Positions 46,549 through 58,100 of a DNA stretch of 64,000 nucleotides are shown one piece after another; the first letter of the stretch is position 1; every line of letters starts with the position of its first letter. Source of the stretch: Mangifera indica (taxonomy: Eukaryota; Streptophyta; Magnoliopsida; Sapindales; Anacardiaceae); contig NC_058145.1 in NCBI RefSeq assembly GCF_011075055.1, positions 6,171,228 through 6,235,227 on the forward strand, written 5' to 3'. The notes beneath the pieces were generated by a model. The model saw only the letters and a program-made list of their open reading frames with translations, was not told the DNA's origin and did no database searches. The translations under genes were made by a program, and so were the position numbers.

Positions 46549-49327
46549 TGTAACACCCCTCTCTAAAAATGTGAGATGTCATTAAATTGACTACTTTGAG
46601 CATGCATTTAATTAAATAAACAAATAAAACATGTAAAATAACTAAATAAAATCTCATTTATTAAACCATGTAAAAATACCAAAAATACTTTTGTCAAACG
46701 ATAGTCAGTAGCATATAAAAGATGCCATAACTCAAAAACATAAATGGAAAATATTAATGTGCAGTCAAATATAGAAATGAACTCATAATAATAAAATAAA
46801 TTGATAAAAGTTTATTATTCAATAATGACGAAAAAACCCTCGATACTTATGCCTTCTAACCATCTCTCGTCTCACAGTCGTCACGATCACCTAACCTGCA
46901 CATATGAAAATAAGGGAGTGAGTGACAAGACACTCAGTAAGTAAGAGACTCTACTAATAACTTTTACTTAAATTTGCAAAATACCCTTACTTTCGACCCT
47001 TACTATCTCTATCATTCGAAGTCGACATAAAACTCCTTTAAGGATTTGACGCCATGGTTATGTATGCCATAGTCAAGTACCTCAATACAAATGTATCTTA
47101 CTGTGGGTGGTATAATGAATGTGTACTCATGGTGCCCCCTTGTAGTGATCTTAGGATGCCTAGCATGCATGTATCTCACTTATACTTAAAAATATATCTC
47201 GTGTTATACTTTTAGACACTTAAGGTACTATTACATATGAGAATCTTTTACTAACTCTTGGGACGACCCTTAGACTTTTAGCTTGATTCCCCTTTCTCTC
47301 CTTTTTATTTTGTTTTAGGCCAAACGACTATTTCCCACCCAAGGTATGCTGCAATCTCAAGTTTCCACCCTTTAACTATGGAAACACCAAACACCCACCC
47401 ATAAGCAGTTAAAATTAAAGGTAGTAAGGGTAAAATCATCATTTTCTCTATAATATTAAAAATTAACTAAAATAGAATCTACTTTTGCCCTCATAAACTT
47501 TAAAAACTAAAATTTTCCCCCAGCCTAAGTTTTAAAAAATTATAGTTTCACCCTAGGGTTTCATTTTGAAATCTCCGACAACATCTCCAGCTTTATTGCC
47601 GACGACCTTTCCCTCTCGAAGCATCTTCTCTTTCCGATGATCTCTTTCCTCCCATTTGGACATCCGATCAGCGTCAGAGAAGTCGTGGAAGACGAAGAAC
47701 TTCGTCAGGGAAGATGAAGTTTTTCATCTTCCCAGACGAAGACGAGATGACTCGTCGTTCTCTGGGAAGATGAGTCGTCTTCATCTGGGAAGACGATTTC
47801 TCTTCCCAGACGACGTCTCTCTGCATCGGATGAGTTAAGGTGGAGTTGAAGGGGGCCGTTAGTGGAAGAGAAACTGTCGAGAGGAGAGACAACTGGCGAT
47901 GGCACCAGAAAAAGTGAAAGGGTTTGGAAACTAAACCCTAGGGGGGAAATGCGATCTTTTCAAACTTAGCTTGGGTAAAAAATGTTTTTTTTTTTAACTT
48001 TTAGGGGGGAAAACGAGATTAAATTTTCAGGGGTTAAGGTTTTATTAAATTTAACCGGCCATGGGTGGGTGTTTGGTGTTTGGTGTTTGGTGTTTCCATA
48101 GTTATAGGGTGAAAACTTGACATTACAGCATACCTTGGGTAGGAAATAGTCGTTTGGCCTTTGTTTTACACACACAAATGTATGCTTCTTAACACATAAG
48201 GGTGCGTCCCTTTATTTCCTCATACATGACTAACCTTTCTATGGCATCTTCTTATGTATTATTTTTCTTGTGCACACAAACATGTGCTTTTACTAACATA
48301 GGCATGTGCTTTTTTAGATATTTATTCCATTTTCTTTTCTAAACTTATCTCAATCATGTCATTTTGTAGGGGTATTTTAGTAATTTCATCTTGAACATAG
48401 TTATTCTAATACTACTCATAGGAAGTCAATATGTCCTAGTTGACCACTAACCATTCAACAACTTCCAATCATTGGCCAGAATGTCAGAGAACATCAATTG
48501 AATTCAGGGCTTGAGCATACGAATGTGTGTTCTATACCACACGACTATATGTCGAGTCCATAATGCAAAAAAGTCTTATCTATAACCTAAATCTAGTCTC
48601 TCTATACATTTTTTCTCTTCCTAACAATCTAACACATCACTTATATGTTTTTATATCAAATGAATCATTGATATAACATACATATCTATCTGTGAATTTT
48701 CATGTACTTAATATCACAAGAGATTCATATTATAATAATATTGGATCAATGTCTACTCCACAAACATTCATCATACTATTTTGTTCCTCTATTCAAAACT
48801 TATCATTAACAAAAACCTCTTATTAGCTATTTGAAATTGATTATAGTAACAAATCACAAAAACATAAGAGCATACATATTCTTCACACAATCGTAATGTA
48901 ATTCATGATGAAATCACAAGTCCTATCACAACTACGAAATTAAACATGATATTATATTTTAACTCTGTGTTAATCAAAATCATATAGGAGCATCAAACAA
49001 CTTTTACACTCTCAAAAAGGTGTGTGCATTTGTTTAGGGATAAAAAAACCCTAAAACGTAACAAATGTGCATTTTATAAAATTGAAATCGTATTTAGCAC
49101 ACATGGGCGTGTGTTATAGGCACATGTGTCACTTAAATTTGAGATTTACATGGAATCATCTTATCCTACCGATGTGGCTAAAACACACGGGTATGACCTC
49201 ATAATGCATAATCATGTGTCATTGAAAACTTACACGTTAAGTTTCAAATTGTATTTAATCCTTCGCTTAACAATTAAACTTATACATAAAGACTAGTTCA
49301 CCCTCGAGATGTACTGTGGGTGTTATA
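46549..49327 (-). repeat. 5' LTR of gypsy element D (minus strand), containing a MITE
   Basis: On the plus strand it begins TGTAACACCCCTCTC next to the primer site. The far end is placed at GGGTGTTATA (49318-49327), a mutated complement of the start. Without the 842-bp MITE and its duplication it is about 1.9 kb. The near end is firm; the far end is inferred. Confidence 0.65.
47318..48159. mobile_element. Foldback Mutator-like MITE, 842 bp, with 9-bp target duplication
   Basis: Ends GGCCAAACGACTATTTCCCA (left) and, on the other strand, GGCCAAACGACTATTTCCTA (right). Inverted similarity continues for at least 100 bp: CCCAAGGTATGCTG, TCAAGTTT and ACTATGGAAACACCAAACAC occur on both sides. The 9-bp direct repeat TTTGTTTTA lies at 47309-47317 and 48160-48168. 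The start GGCCAAA-GACT and the CCCACCC blocks match the element at 1415-2350, so they are one family. The centre (47640-47830) has repeated GGGAAGATGA and AGACGA strings; Arg/Ser-rich frames there are translations of these. Confidence 0.88.
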
Positions 49328-49418
49328 TACTAGATCCTCAACATTAAGATCTACTACTATAGATCACATAGGTTGCTTGGTTTAAGTCAAGACACGTACA
49401 TATACACTGTATTAATTA

Positions 49419-49690
49419 GGTTCAATACAAAAGAATCCAATAAAGGATTCTTACCCATGTCCTATTATGTGTCTCTAAAAAAAGATGTGTCTTTAGACAT
49501 AATATGAGAGAGACAAGATGAGTCAGATCCCATATGCATCTACTATAGGATCCATTATATATGCCATGCAATGTATGAGGATTAATATCTCTTATACTCT
49601 GAGCATTTGTAGTAAATATTGATCTGATCTTGCTGAAGAACACTAGAAAGCTATTAAGAATACTATTTCATAAGGGTAATCTTCTTCTTC
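49419..49690 (+). pseudogene. Copia RT/RNase H fragment
   Basis: About 260 bp parallel to 34435-34680 of copia element B: GAGAGAGACAAGATGAGTCA, then ATAGGATCCATTATATATGC and GAACACTAGAAAGC have close counterparts there. It encodes the stretch with IGSIMYAM-type sequence at the RT/RNase H join. The borders touch the gypsy LTR on the left and the DUF1985 MULE fragment on the right. Confidence 0.75.
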
Positions 49691-49699
49691 TAGGGTTGG

Positions 49700-50190
49700 A
49701 CTCCAAACATAACCTATCAATGTAGTCATCTATCGAATGATAAATCAACTACCACGCATGTACTTTCCACGGGTTTGCATTGAATATATCTACATGATTT
49801 ACCAATTGAAGGACCTTTTTGAAGATTAATTTCCTATTGTTGCTTTTTAACAACCTTAGGTAAAGATAACAAAATATGACCAACTTCATTGCACCACTGT
49901 CGTCCACCCCCCATAACTTCTACTAGAATACATGAATCAATCATCGCATGTTAATAACTGCTCGTTATCAAAATATGTATCTTAGAGCCTATGTTTGACA
50001 ATCGATGAAAGGTACAAGTCAATATCCATCAAACAACTGAAGTGAAGACTTGTAGTAACAACGAACTCATAGGGGCTAAACTTGACTTCAACCCTATTAA
50101 TCCTAAACCATAACTCTTCTTTTGAGTTTGCCCTGATCACTTCTCTTAAAAGGAAAAAGTGTACCAACACTTTACTAAATTTGTTGTCCT
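49700..50190 (-). pseudogene. DUF1985-domain fragment of the second MULE
   Basis: A frame at 50170-49982 reads MLVHFFLLREVIRANSKEEL, then WFRINRVEVKFSPYEFVVTT. A later block in another frame reads FQLVNHVDIFNANPWKVHAW (about 49750-49815). Both match the DUF1985 blocks of the large MULE (7890-7950 and 8207-8247). Between them is a frameshift-ridden acidic/hydrophobic stretch. No protease part is present. Confidence 0.72.
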
Positions 50191-50439
50191 TGAGGTGAAA
50201 GAATTGGCCAAAACATGTTCTCTAGAAAAATTTTATTTACTCCTTCGTCAATATAAACTTAATCACAGATATCAATCTCTATGCCTATGTTACTAACCTG
50301 CGCCTTAAAGTGCCGCTCAACGGGGAATCTCATTTCCCCTTTTAACTCTTCAATTTTTCTTTTTTTTTTTGTGCTAATCTCTGAAAAAAAATTTATAATT
50401 AGGCCAATTTTCATAATAAATTTTTTATTAAAAAATGTA

Positions 50440-50860
50440 GGCACATGCCAAAAAATCTTATAGTAGAAAAATTTTCATTTTGCAAGTGTAAATGGAAAAT
50501 GTTAAAAAACCCCAAAATGGAAAATATCCAAGAGTGCCTTAGAATGCTTCATCAGGTAAAATAGACCAAAATTTTGAAATATACATGTCTACAAACCATT
50601 AGATAGAAAATATTTGAAATATTAATCCAATTGTCATAATAAATGAGACAACATGTAAAAAAAAAACTATAAAATAGAATGAAAAACATGCAAAATAATT
50701 AAAATTAGATCAATTTTCGTAATAACTGTTTTATTCTAAAATTGAACAAAACATTTGAAAACTAAATATTAATTTGACCCTTAAAAAAAATATTAGAAAA
50801 CCCCTAAATGAAAAATATCATAAAAGGCCTTAAATGGAAAATATCTATAAGCACTTTACA
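50440..50860 (-). repeat. AT-rich degenerate repeat of the second MULE
   Basis: Repeated AAATGGAAAATAT, CCCCAAAATGG and TTAAATGGAAAATATC strings spaced by about 60 bp. On the minus strand this resembles the T-rich 6180-7510 array and sits at the same place relative to DUF1985. Confidence 0.55.
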
Positions 50861-51185
50861 CACCACCACACGATCCCGCGTGATTGGAACTGTTTGAAAA
50901 CTTATATGCTGCCGCCCTGTCACCTCCCAAACACACACAAATTCACATGGCTAACTATTTGAAATCTCATAGTTAGCCCCTTACCACACGGGATCTTGTG
51001 GCCAACTGTTTCAAAACTGACATGTAGCCCCCCACCATGTGGGATCGTGTGTCCACCTGTTGCAAAACTAACTCTTTGCCCCCCAGCCATGCAAGTTGTG
51101 TGCCCCTACTATTTAAAAACTCACTCTTTTCTCCCTACCACATAGGATCACGTGTCTACACTGTTTGAAAACTAGCAAATTTCTC
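50860..51185 (-). repeat. Tandem array of about 65-bp units in the second MULE
   Basis: About five copies containing a CCCCACCATGTGGGATCGTG-type stretch, GTCCACCTGTT and GAAAACTAAC. On the minus strand the shared core is GAGTTTTTAAAnAGT followed by an ACACG block and a G run, like the array at 5690-6150. Confidence 0.7.
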
Positions 51186-51689
51186 CTTGTCTCTAACTCA
51201 TCTCATCATGCGAATTTGTGTAGTGGCCAAACCTCCCCTAATATTTGATTATTCGAATTTGATTTTATTAAAAATCAAATCTATACCTATTTTGATGTAA
51301 AATCTCAAACAAAATTCATTCAAAATACGAAGGATTCAAGTCATTTAAAAGAAGTTCAAAAATAAAACCCTAAGCTTAAAAACACCCAAAATCTGCATCA
51401 AATCACTTAAATCTTTACACTAAAATGCATAAAACATGATAATGACTAATTGACTACCATTTTCTGCTATTTTTGTTGTTGAAAAAACTAAAGAAAATCA
51501 CTGGATCAAAATTGAAAAACTTTGAGTGCACAAATTCGTGCGTTTGTAATTCTTGTCCACATGAATTTTATGTATTTCTTCTATAGTTTAGGCTAAGTTA
51601 TTAAGTGGGCGTTTTAGTCATTGCACATTAATTGGGTATGTTGGTTTACTGTTAATAAATTTGGTTTATTATGTTTAGAGTAGGTTAAT

Positions 51690-52139
51690 TGTGAGTATTT
51701 AAATAAATATCCCTTTGTATAAGCCAAACCTGCAAAAATCCCCCTCAACCCAAACAACAAACTTTCTTTTTCCCTAAATTATCTCCCAAAATCTCGTACT
51801 CAATCTTCTCGCGAGCATGTCACTTTTAACGAAAAACTGAAATTGGGCCAGGCTTCACCCAAACTCATCCCATCCGGATGAGATTTTTTATCTAATGTTT
51901 TTTTAAAGAAAATAGACATTCTAATTTTCAGCTTAAAATCATTTTCTTAATGGTTACATTTTCCAAATGCCGTGACGCTTTAACGGAATCTCCGTTGAAT
52001 TGCCACGCCACCTACCTCCACCTTCTCTTCTGGCTTTCTTCTTTTCTTTTTCTGAGTCTCTTCCTCTATAACCACAACTCAAAAGCGAAGCTCTTCTCTT
52101 CTCTTCTCTCTAAAACTACGGTTTCAACTTCGATTCACC
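51690..52139 (+). promoter_or_regulatory. Putative promoter and 5' leader of the ABCA1-like gene
   Basis: The last 100 bp before the start codon are CT-rich (CTTCTCTTCTCTTCTC), usual for plant 5' leaders. A TATAA-containing string (CTCTATAACC, 52064-52073) lies about 70 bp upstream of the ATG, and another A/T-rich box (TATTTAAATAAATA) near 51697. Which, if either, is used cannot be told from sequence. MULE remnants end just upstream, so the promoter is short or partly built from transposon DNA. Confidence 0.4.
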
Positions 52140-55100
52140 ATGGGAATCGCGAAGCGGCAGTTGAATGCCATGCTTCGCAAGAATTGGCTTCTCAAAGTTC
52201 GTCATCCTTTAACCACTTCCGTCGAGGTCTCTCTCTAATCTTTATTACCACTCCCTTTTTTTTTTTTTTAATCAAACTTTTTTATTTGTTTATGTTTTTC
52301 TAACTGTTTTAATTTGAGTTTTGACTTCTGATCATTCGCAATCAAGAATTTCTGTTTGGTATATGTTTGTTTTTTGTGAGTTAATGAAAGAAAATGAACG
52401 CTAAAGAATATGAAATTTGAAAAAGGCTTTTTTTTTTCTGGCAGATTTTGCTACCAACCATTGTTATGTTGTTGTTGATAGCGGTAAGGACCCGAGTTGA
52501 CACGCAAATTCATCCTGCTCAACCGTAAGTAATTGGAGAGTTTAATTGTTTTTAACTTTTTTTTATTAATTTTTGTTTCCGATCTGTTCGGTTGCTTGAA
52601 ACTGAAAATAAGCTGGGCAATGATTTTTTTTAAACATTGTTACGATTTTTGTATCATCCATGAGCCATATTAAGCAATATTTGAGTGATGTATATTATGA
52701 GTTTTGAAATAAATAATAACTGGAATTGTGTGAAATTGGATATTGGCGTCTTTAACTCATTGTTAGTAATGAAAATGATAAATATCTAGGTTTCTTGATT
52801 TGTGAGAAAATGATGGCATTTTGGTTATATCGAAATGGTGTAGGTACATACGGAAAGATTTGTTTGTTGAAATAGGTAAAGGCATATCACCCAACTTCCA
52901 ACAAGTTTTGGAGTTATTGTTGGCCAAGGGAGAGTATCTGGCTTTTGCACCTGATACAGAGGAAACAAGGACTATGATCAACTTAATGTCGATAAAATTT
53001 CCCAAATTGAAGGTACTTAATAATCATTATATATATATTTTTTTCTAAATTTGTTTATGATTTTATTTTTGAAAATTATATATGTTTGGTGTCTCAGTTC
53101 TCATTTAAAACCATTATCCTTCGTGTATTTTGGCATTTGTTTTTGTATGAGTGCCTGGGTGTTAAACTTGTGCCTTTCTATATACCCTTTTATGGTTCTG
53201 AATCATTTTACAATTATTTATTCAAGTTAATAACTGTTAATGGATTGAATTGTTTGGTACTCTTGAGCTAAAGTAATTTGTTTAAGTTGAATGAGATGAA
53301 ATGTTTGAATTCATAAAGTTATTCCTTTTTATGGAAGCACTGAAGCATGTGTGTACTATTTTAGTCTATGTACTAGACTGTCCAACTCATAATTGTGCTC
53401 AAATGTATTTTCATTTCCCATTTCCGTGTTTTACTAAAAGTACCTTTTAGATGCAAACTAGGAACTAATTTGGTGTGTATCATGGTAGATTGAACATCTT
53501 GTTGTTTATTGTTTGTGTTCTTTTTTATTTCTTTGCTTTGGGGGAAATATCATGGTATTTTGTGTGAACTCTCTTTCGATATGGCACAAAACTTTGGTGT
53601 ATTTGTTTACCATCCCTTGTTTAATACACTGCTTATAATAATTAAAGAATTCTACACCTGGTTCTCTGTCAACTTATAACTTTTTAAATGTGAGCAATGA
53701 CCAATCAATTTGACTTTTTCTTGTATGAAAATGAATTTCTTAATTTAAGCTAAATTAATTTTGTTGTTACTTTTGCAGCTAGTTAGTAGAATTTACAAAG
53801 ATGAGCTTGAGCTGGAAAACTACATACGTTCAGATCTTTATGGCACCTGCTGTAAAGTCAAGTGAGTTATACACATTTGAAAGAAATACTTGAACTTATT
53901 CATCCTATTGGCTTTTTTGTGGAGATTTAGTTCGCCAAATTTACTTTTCAGGAGTGTTAATAGTTTAATTGTTACTTAAACTGTAAAGTATATTTGTAGA
54001 GTTTAATTGTTACTTAAAGTGTAAAGTATACTTTTAGTACAAATTGCAAGTCTTCACTTTTGACTGTATGGCTCCACAAGGTTTCAATCTTCCTGAACTT
54101 GTGCAAATTTGGTTTTGGTCTCAATACATGTAATTGAGCTCCGCAAGATTTCAATCTTGCTGAAGTTGTGCAAATTTGGCTTTGGTCACAATACATGTGA
54201 TTGAACTTTCAGTTCATGATATTACTTATGTTCACTTTTATTTTCATTTCTTTCGCTGATTATTTATTCATGTGCCTCCACTTGATGCATTCTTTGATCA
54301 AATGTAATTTTCTTATGTGTAAAAGACAATAGAAAATTTCAAAATGGTGATTTTATGAGTAATTTTAGAGTCTGCTCTTGTTGAAAAAAGTGCATTATAG
54401 CTTGTACAAGTTTATCAGTAGTTATACTGCTGTTGCTAGGCGATGGGACTGATAAGCTTACTGGAATTGCTTTTTCATTCTTGCTTAGGAGTTGTTTGAA
54501 TCCAAAAATTACGGGAGCAGTGGTATTTCATGATCAAGGTCCTCAGTCATTTGATTATAGCATACGTCTCAACCACACATGGGCTTTCTCTGGATTTCCT
54601 GATGTTAAATCCATCATGGACACTAATGGCCCTTATCTCAATGACTTGGAATTGGGTGTTAGTGCTGTACCGACAATGCAATACAGCTTCAGTGGATTTT
54701 TGACTGTATGACATCGTAGTTCTTTCCTCACAATGTTAATCTTTTCATGTTTTCTTCCTTTTAGTCCTTTAGTTAGAAAAATTAGAAGTTCTCTGACTTT
54801 TGTTTTTAAATTAAAAGCTGCTAATTTATAGCACTATTAGGTTTTTTACAGTCCTGAAAATGTGTTTATAACAATTATTATGGTTTTTTACCCATGATTC
54901 TGGTCTTTTGATATAAGTATAACCATTTTTACTGGGGTAGAAGCATGACTCTCACACATTCTTATCTTTTACAATTTGCTTTGTTGGTTCTTTGTTATTG
55001 GTCTTGTATAATATCGGGATGAAAATCCAAATGCTTAATAATAGCTCTTGGTTTGCTTGTCTGCTCTTTTCTGTCAAAGCCATGGGAGAGGGGAAAATAA

Positions 55101-58100
55101 TTGTTTATTAACCCCATAGAACTGCTTTTCTTTTACTCAAGTTACTTCACATTTGAAAACCATTAGTTACTTTAGATTTTGCAAACCATTAGTTTCTTTT
55201 GCATTTTGTATACCACTGGATTGTTTTCAACTCTTGCATGACCAAATTTTAGTATTATTTTGCCAAACAAAGTATTTTGGTTGCACGTGTCACATAACTG
55301 TTTACGTCAGCATTTATTTATGTGTAGATGATAAATTGGTGAATTAAGCATGCCACTTATGCTATTGTTACTGAGGAAAGGGTGAATGACAACTTGATGT
55401 GGATGAGAACTGAATTGGATACTAAATTGTGAACAATTACCATGACAAGCACCTAATAAAATACTATTTCAATATGTTAGGAGTGCAACTGAAGGTTTGG
55501 GTCTGATTGGTAAAAGTAACTTTAGTTAAGAACTGTAATGAATATGTAGGGAAGGTTGATGGATTTCTTGGGGAAAAAAGGAATTTATGAATGTGGACTG
55601 CCCCATGAGTACTTCTGACATGCCAAAGTATCTCCTGTATCAAATTTCTCAGACACGCAAATGGTCATTGCAAAAAAAGGCTGTTCTACGAAAAAACAAA
55701 AGAAATTGAATAGTTCAGCACAAAATTGGCTGAATATAGGATAATAAGAATCAAACAGAAGTTCAGTTCCTAGTTTTAATTCTAGTCATATTTTTAAGGA
55801 CATTCTTTGGTTTGGTGAAATTTGTCTTCCTGGCATTCTGGTTAAAGGTTATGAATCTTCTCTATTGGAGGCGTGACCGTAGCCATTCGACTGGAAATAA
55901 TTTGGTTTCTGTTGGGTGTTTTGTTCCTGTCCTAGCAAGTGGGAGCCGGTGGATAGTTTATTGTATACATTGTGTGGCATTTAATATATTTGATTATGGG
56001 CATTATTAGGTAGTGCCTTAGTGGTCATGAATCTCTGTGTTTGATTATGGTTTAACACTTGATACATTAAAGAAGTTCATGAAGGATTTTATGCGTCTTA
56101 AAACTAGTGTGGAGTTGTTCTATTTAACATTCGAGTGAATACTTGTTTCTGTATGAGCTCTTTTTTTTTTTTTTCCCTGAAATGATGGAAGAAATGCCTA
56201 TGTTATTTTGTGTTAACCTGTGATCAATGGATTTGTTGTTCATTATTATTTTCTGCACTGGTTCACAATAGTCTGAGCAGGTAAGGAGTTAATTTTTGTG
56301 ATTCTTCATTTCTTGAGCACATGGTATAACTTAGTTTATGACTTAGTATTGAATATTGGTGCCTCTCCTAATTTTTTTGAAGGTGTCTTAGTTAATGGGT
56401 CCTCTCTTCATCATGTCAGTGAGCTAAATAGAAAAAAAATGGTCTTTTAAGAATTTTCATATATATATATATATATATGTATGTATGCATGTATTACTAT
56501 TTAGCTCACTAGCTTACATGATAAAAAAGATATTTGTTTGTATGTATAATCTTCCACTCGCCCCATTTTCATTCCTTTGTAAGGATTACTCACATTTGTA
56601 AGGGTATTGTTGCCAACAAGACCGACTAATTTTGGGCACTGCCCAAGACTAAAGTTGGTTGTGTCGGGCCCTCACTGGAAGGCTTGCGGGTGGCACAACA
56701 TGAGCACCAAAAAAAAAAAAAAATGAAAATTACAAAAGTTTTAAAAATTATATTTTTGCGGGTCAGTCCGCAAAAAAAGGCTCATTAATGCACAACCTGC
56801 TGTGTTTTGGGCCTTAAGGTTTTGTGGGCCAGCCTGGCCTGTGGCATACTGGGCTTTGTTATTTTTGGATCGGCCCAACATGACCTGGCCGGCCAGCCCA
56901 CTGCCACCTCTTAGACATAGATGCACACATTCAGATTTGTAAGCTTCTGTTCTTTAAGGGCTTTATGTAATTGTGGTCATCTAATTCACAAACTTTAATT
57001 CTTCTTCTTCATTAATTCAACTTTTTTCGTGTTTCCTGAGAGAAAAACGATCTACTTCGTGCAATCCTTTTATTTTGCTTCACAGGGGAACTTTTATTTT
57101 TATAATTTGACTGAAATATTGCCACTTCATAGTAAATTTTGTGCAAATGTGTCATTGTGGTTATTGATTTATTTACTTTTTCTGCAGCTTCAGCAGGTGT
57201 TAGATTCGTTCATAATTTTTGCTGCCCAACAGTCCGAATCTAACATTCATGCTAACAAGAAGGACCCTCCATTATCATACTCATTAGACATGGCTATGCC
57301 TCTCAACTTACCTTGGACCAAATTCAGCCCTTCAAAGATACGAATAGTTCCATTTCCAACTAGAAGTTACACTGATGAAGAGTTCCAGTCCATTATTAAG
57401 AGAGTCATGGGAGTTTTGTATGTTTTTATTTAGATTTCATTTTATTTTGCCATTCATTGATCCTTCCCATTCTATAATTTATTAAAAAAAAAACTTTCTG
57501 AACTTAAATTTTTTTTTTAATTTTCTTCTTTTGTTGAATTGGATCTGTATGAGCAGGTATCTGCTAGGATTTCTGTATCCAATTTCGCGCTTAATCAGCT
57601 ATTCAGTGTTTGAGAAGGTTTGGTGACATAATTATTTCTGCTTACTTTTCTTATGACGATTGGCTCTTGAAGTTCTTGCTATCAAACTTATTTTATTTTA
57701 TATGATTCAGGAACAAAAGATTAGAGAAGGTCTCTACATGATGGGCTTAAAAGATGGTGTATTCCATCTCTCTTGGTTTATTACATATACTTTTCAGGTA
57801 GGTTTTTCATGTTTTGTTTTGATTGAATTATAATTGTTGTCTGTATTCTTTGTTGAAGATTTTGGAAAGTGAATGCTTATTTATATTTCAAACTTTCTAG
57901 TAACTCAAGCTATTACATTGAAATCCATATATAGTTTTCTTGTTGCTCTGCAATAATCATATTTGGAAATCAACAACTTGAATCTAGAGAGAGTGTCTAC
58001 ATCTCTGCCCACTCTGTGATACAAAAGGAGATGTTGAGACTAAGTTCTACTTTAGTTTAAAAATCCTCTGATCCTGTTACATGCATGTATGTGTGTAATG

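Larger units (their letters stand above)
44620..49327 (-). mobile_element. Ty3/gypsy element D, minus strand, 3' part lost
   Basis: Reading right to left: LTR (49327-46549), perfect initiator-tRNA primer site (46545-46534), gag (about 46235-45340), zinc knuckle, protease (about 45330-44900) and the start of the pol linker down to about 44640. Reverse transcriptase, integrase and the second LTR are absent. LINE sequence starts at that point. A foldback MITE sits in the LTR. Same superfamily as the 14916-24226 element but a different copy. Confidence 0.82.
49690..51600 (-). mobile_element. Fragment of a second DUF1985-carrying MULE (minus strand)
   Basis: Read right to left: a leader (51560-51200), a G/C-richer tandem array (51185-50860), an AT-rich array or degenerate repeat (50860-50440) and then DUF1985 coding pieces (50190-49700). 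This is the same order as 5300-8250 of the large MULE on the plus strand. The leader also shares a GGGTGTTTTTAAGCTTAGGG-like stretch with 5527-5560. The rest of the element is missing beyond 49690. The outer end near 51600 is not resolved. Confidence 0.6.

Noticed and set aside
47656..47905. Overlapping Arg/Ser-rich frames on both strands
   Set aside because: They lie in the central GA/CT repeats of a foldback MITE, where opposite strands look alike.
54433..54711. A start codon at 54433 as the beginning of an independent gene
   Set aside because: The first 56 bases are intron 4. The real exon starts at 54489 after CTTAG, restoring phase with exon 4 and matching ABCA1.
57029..57187. Extension of exon 6 upstream from an ATG at 57029
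   Set aside because: The stretch before TCTGCAG at 57187 has no similarity to the transporter, and exon 5 joins in phase directly to 57188.
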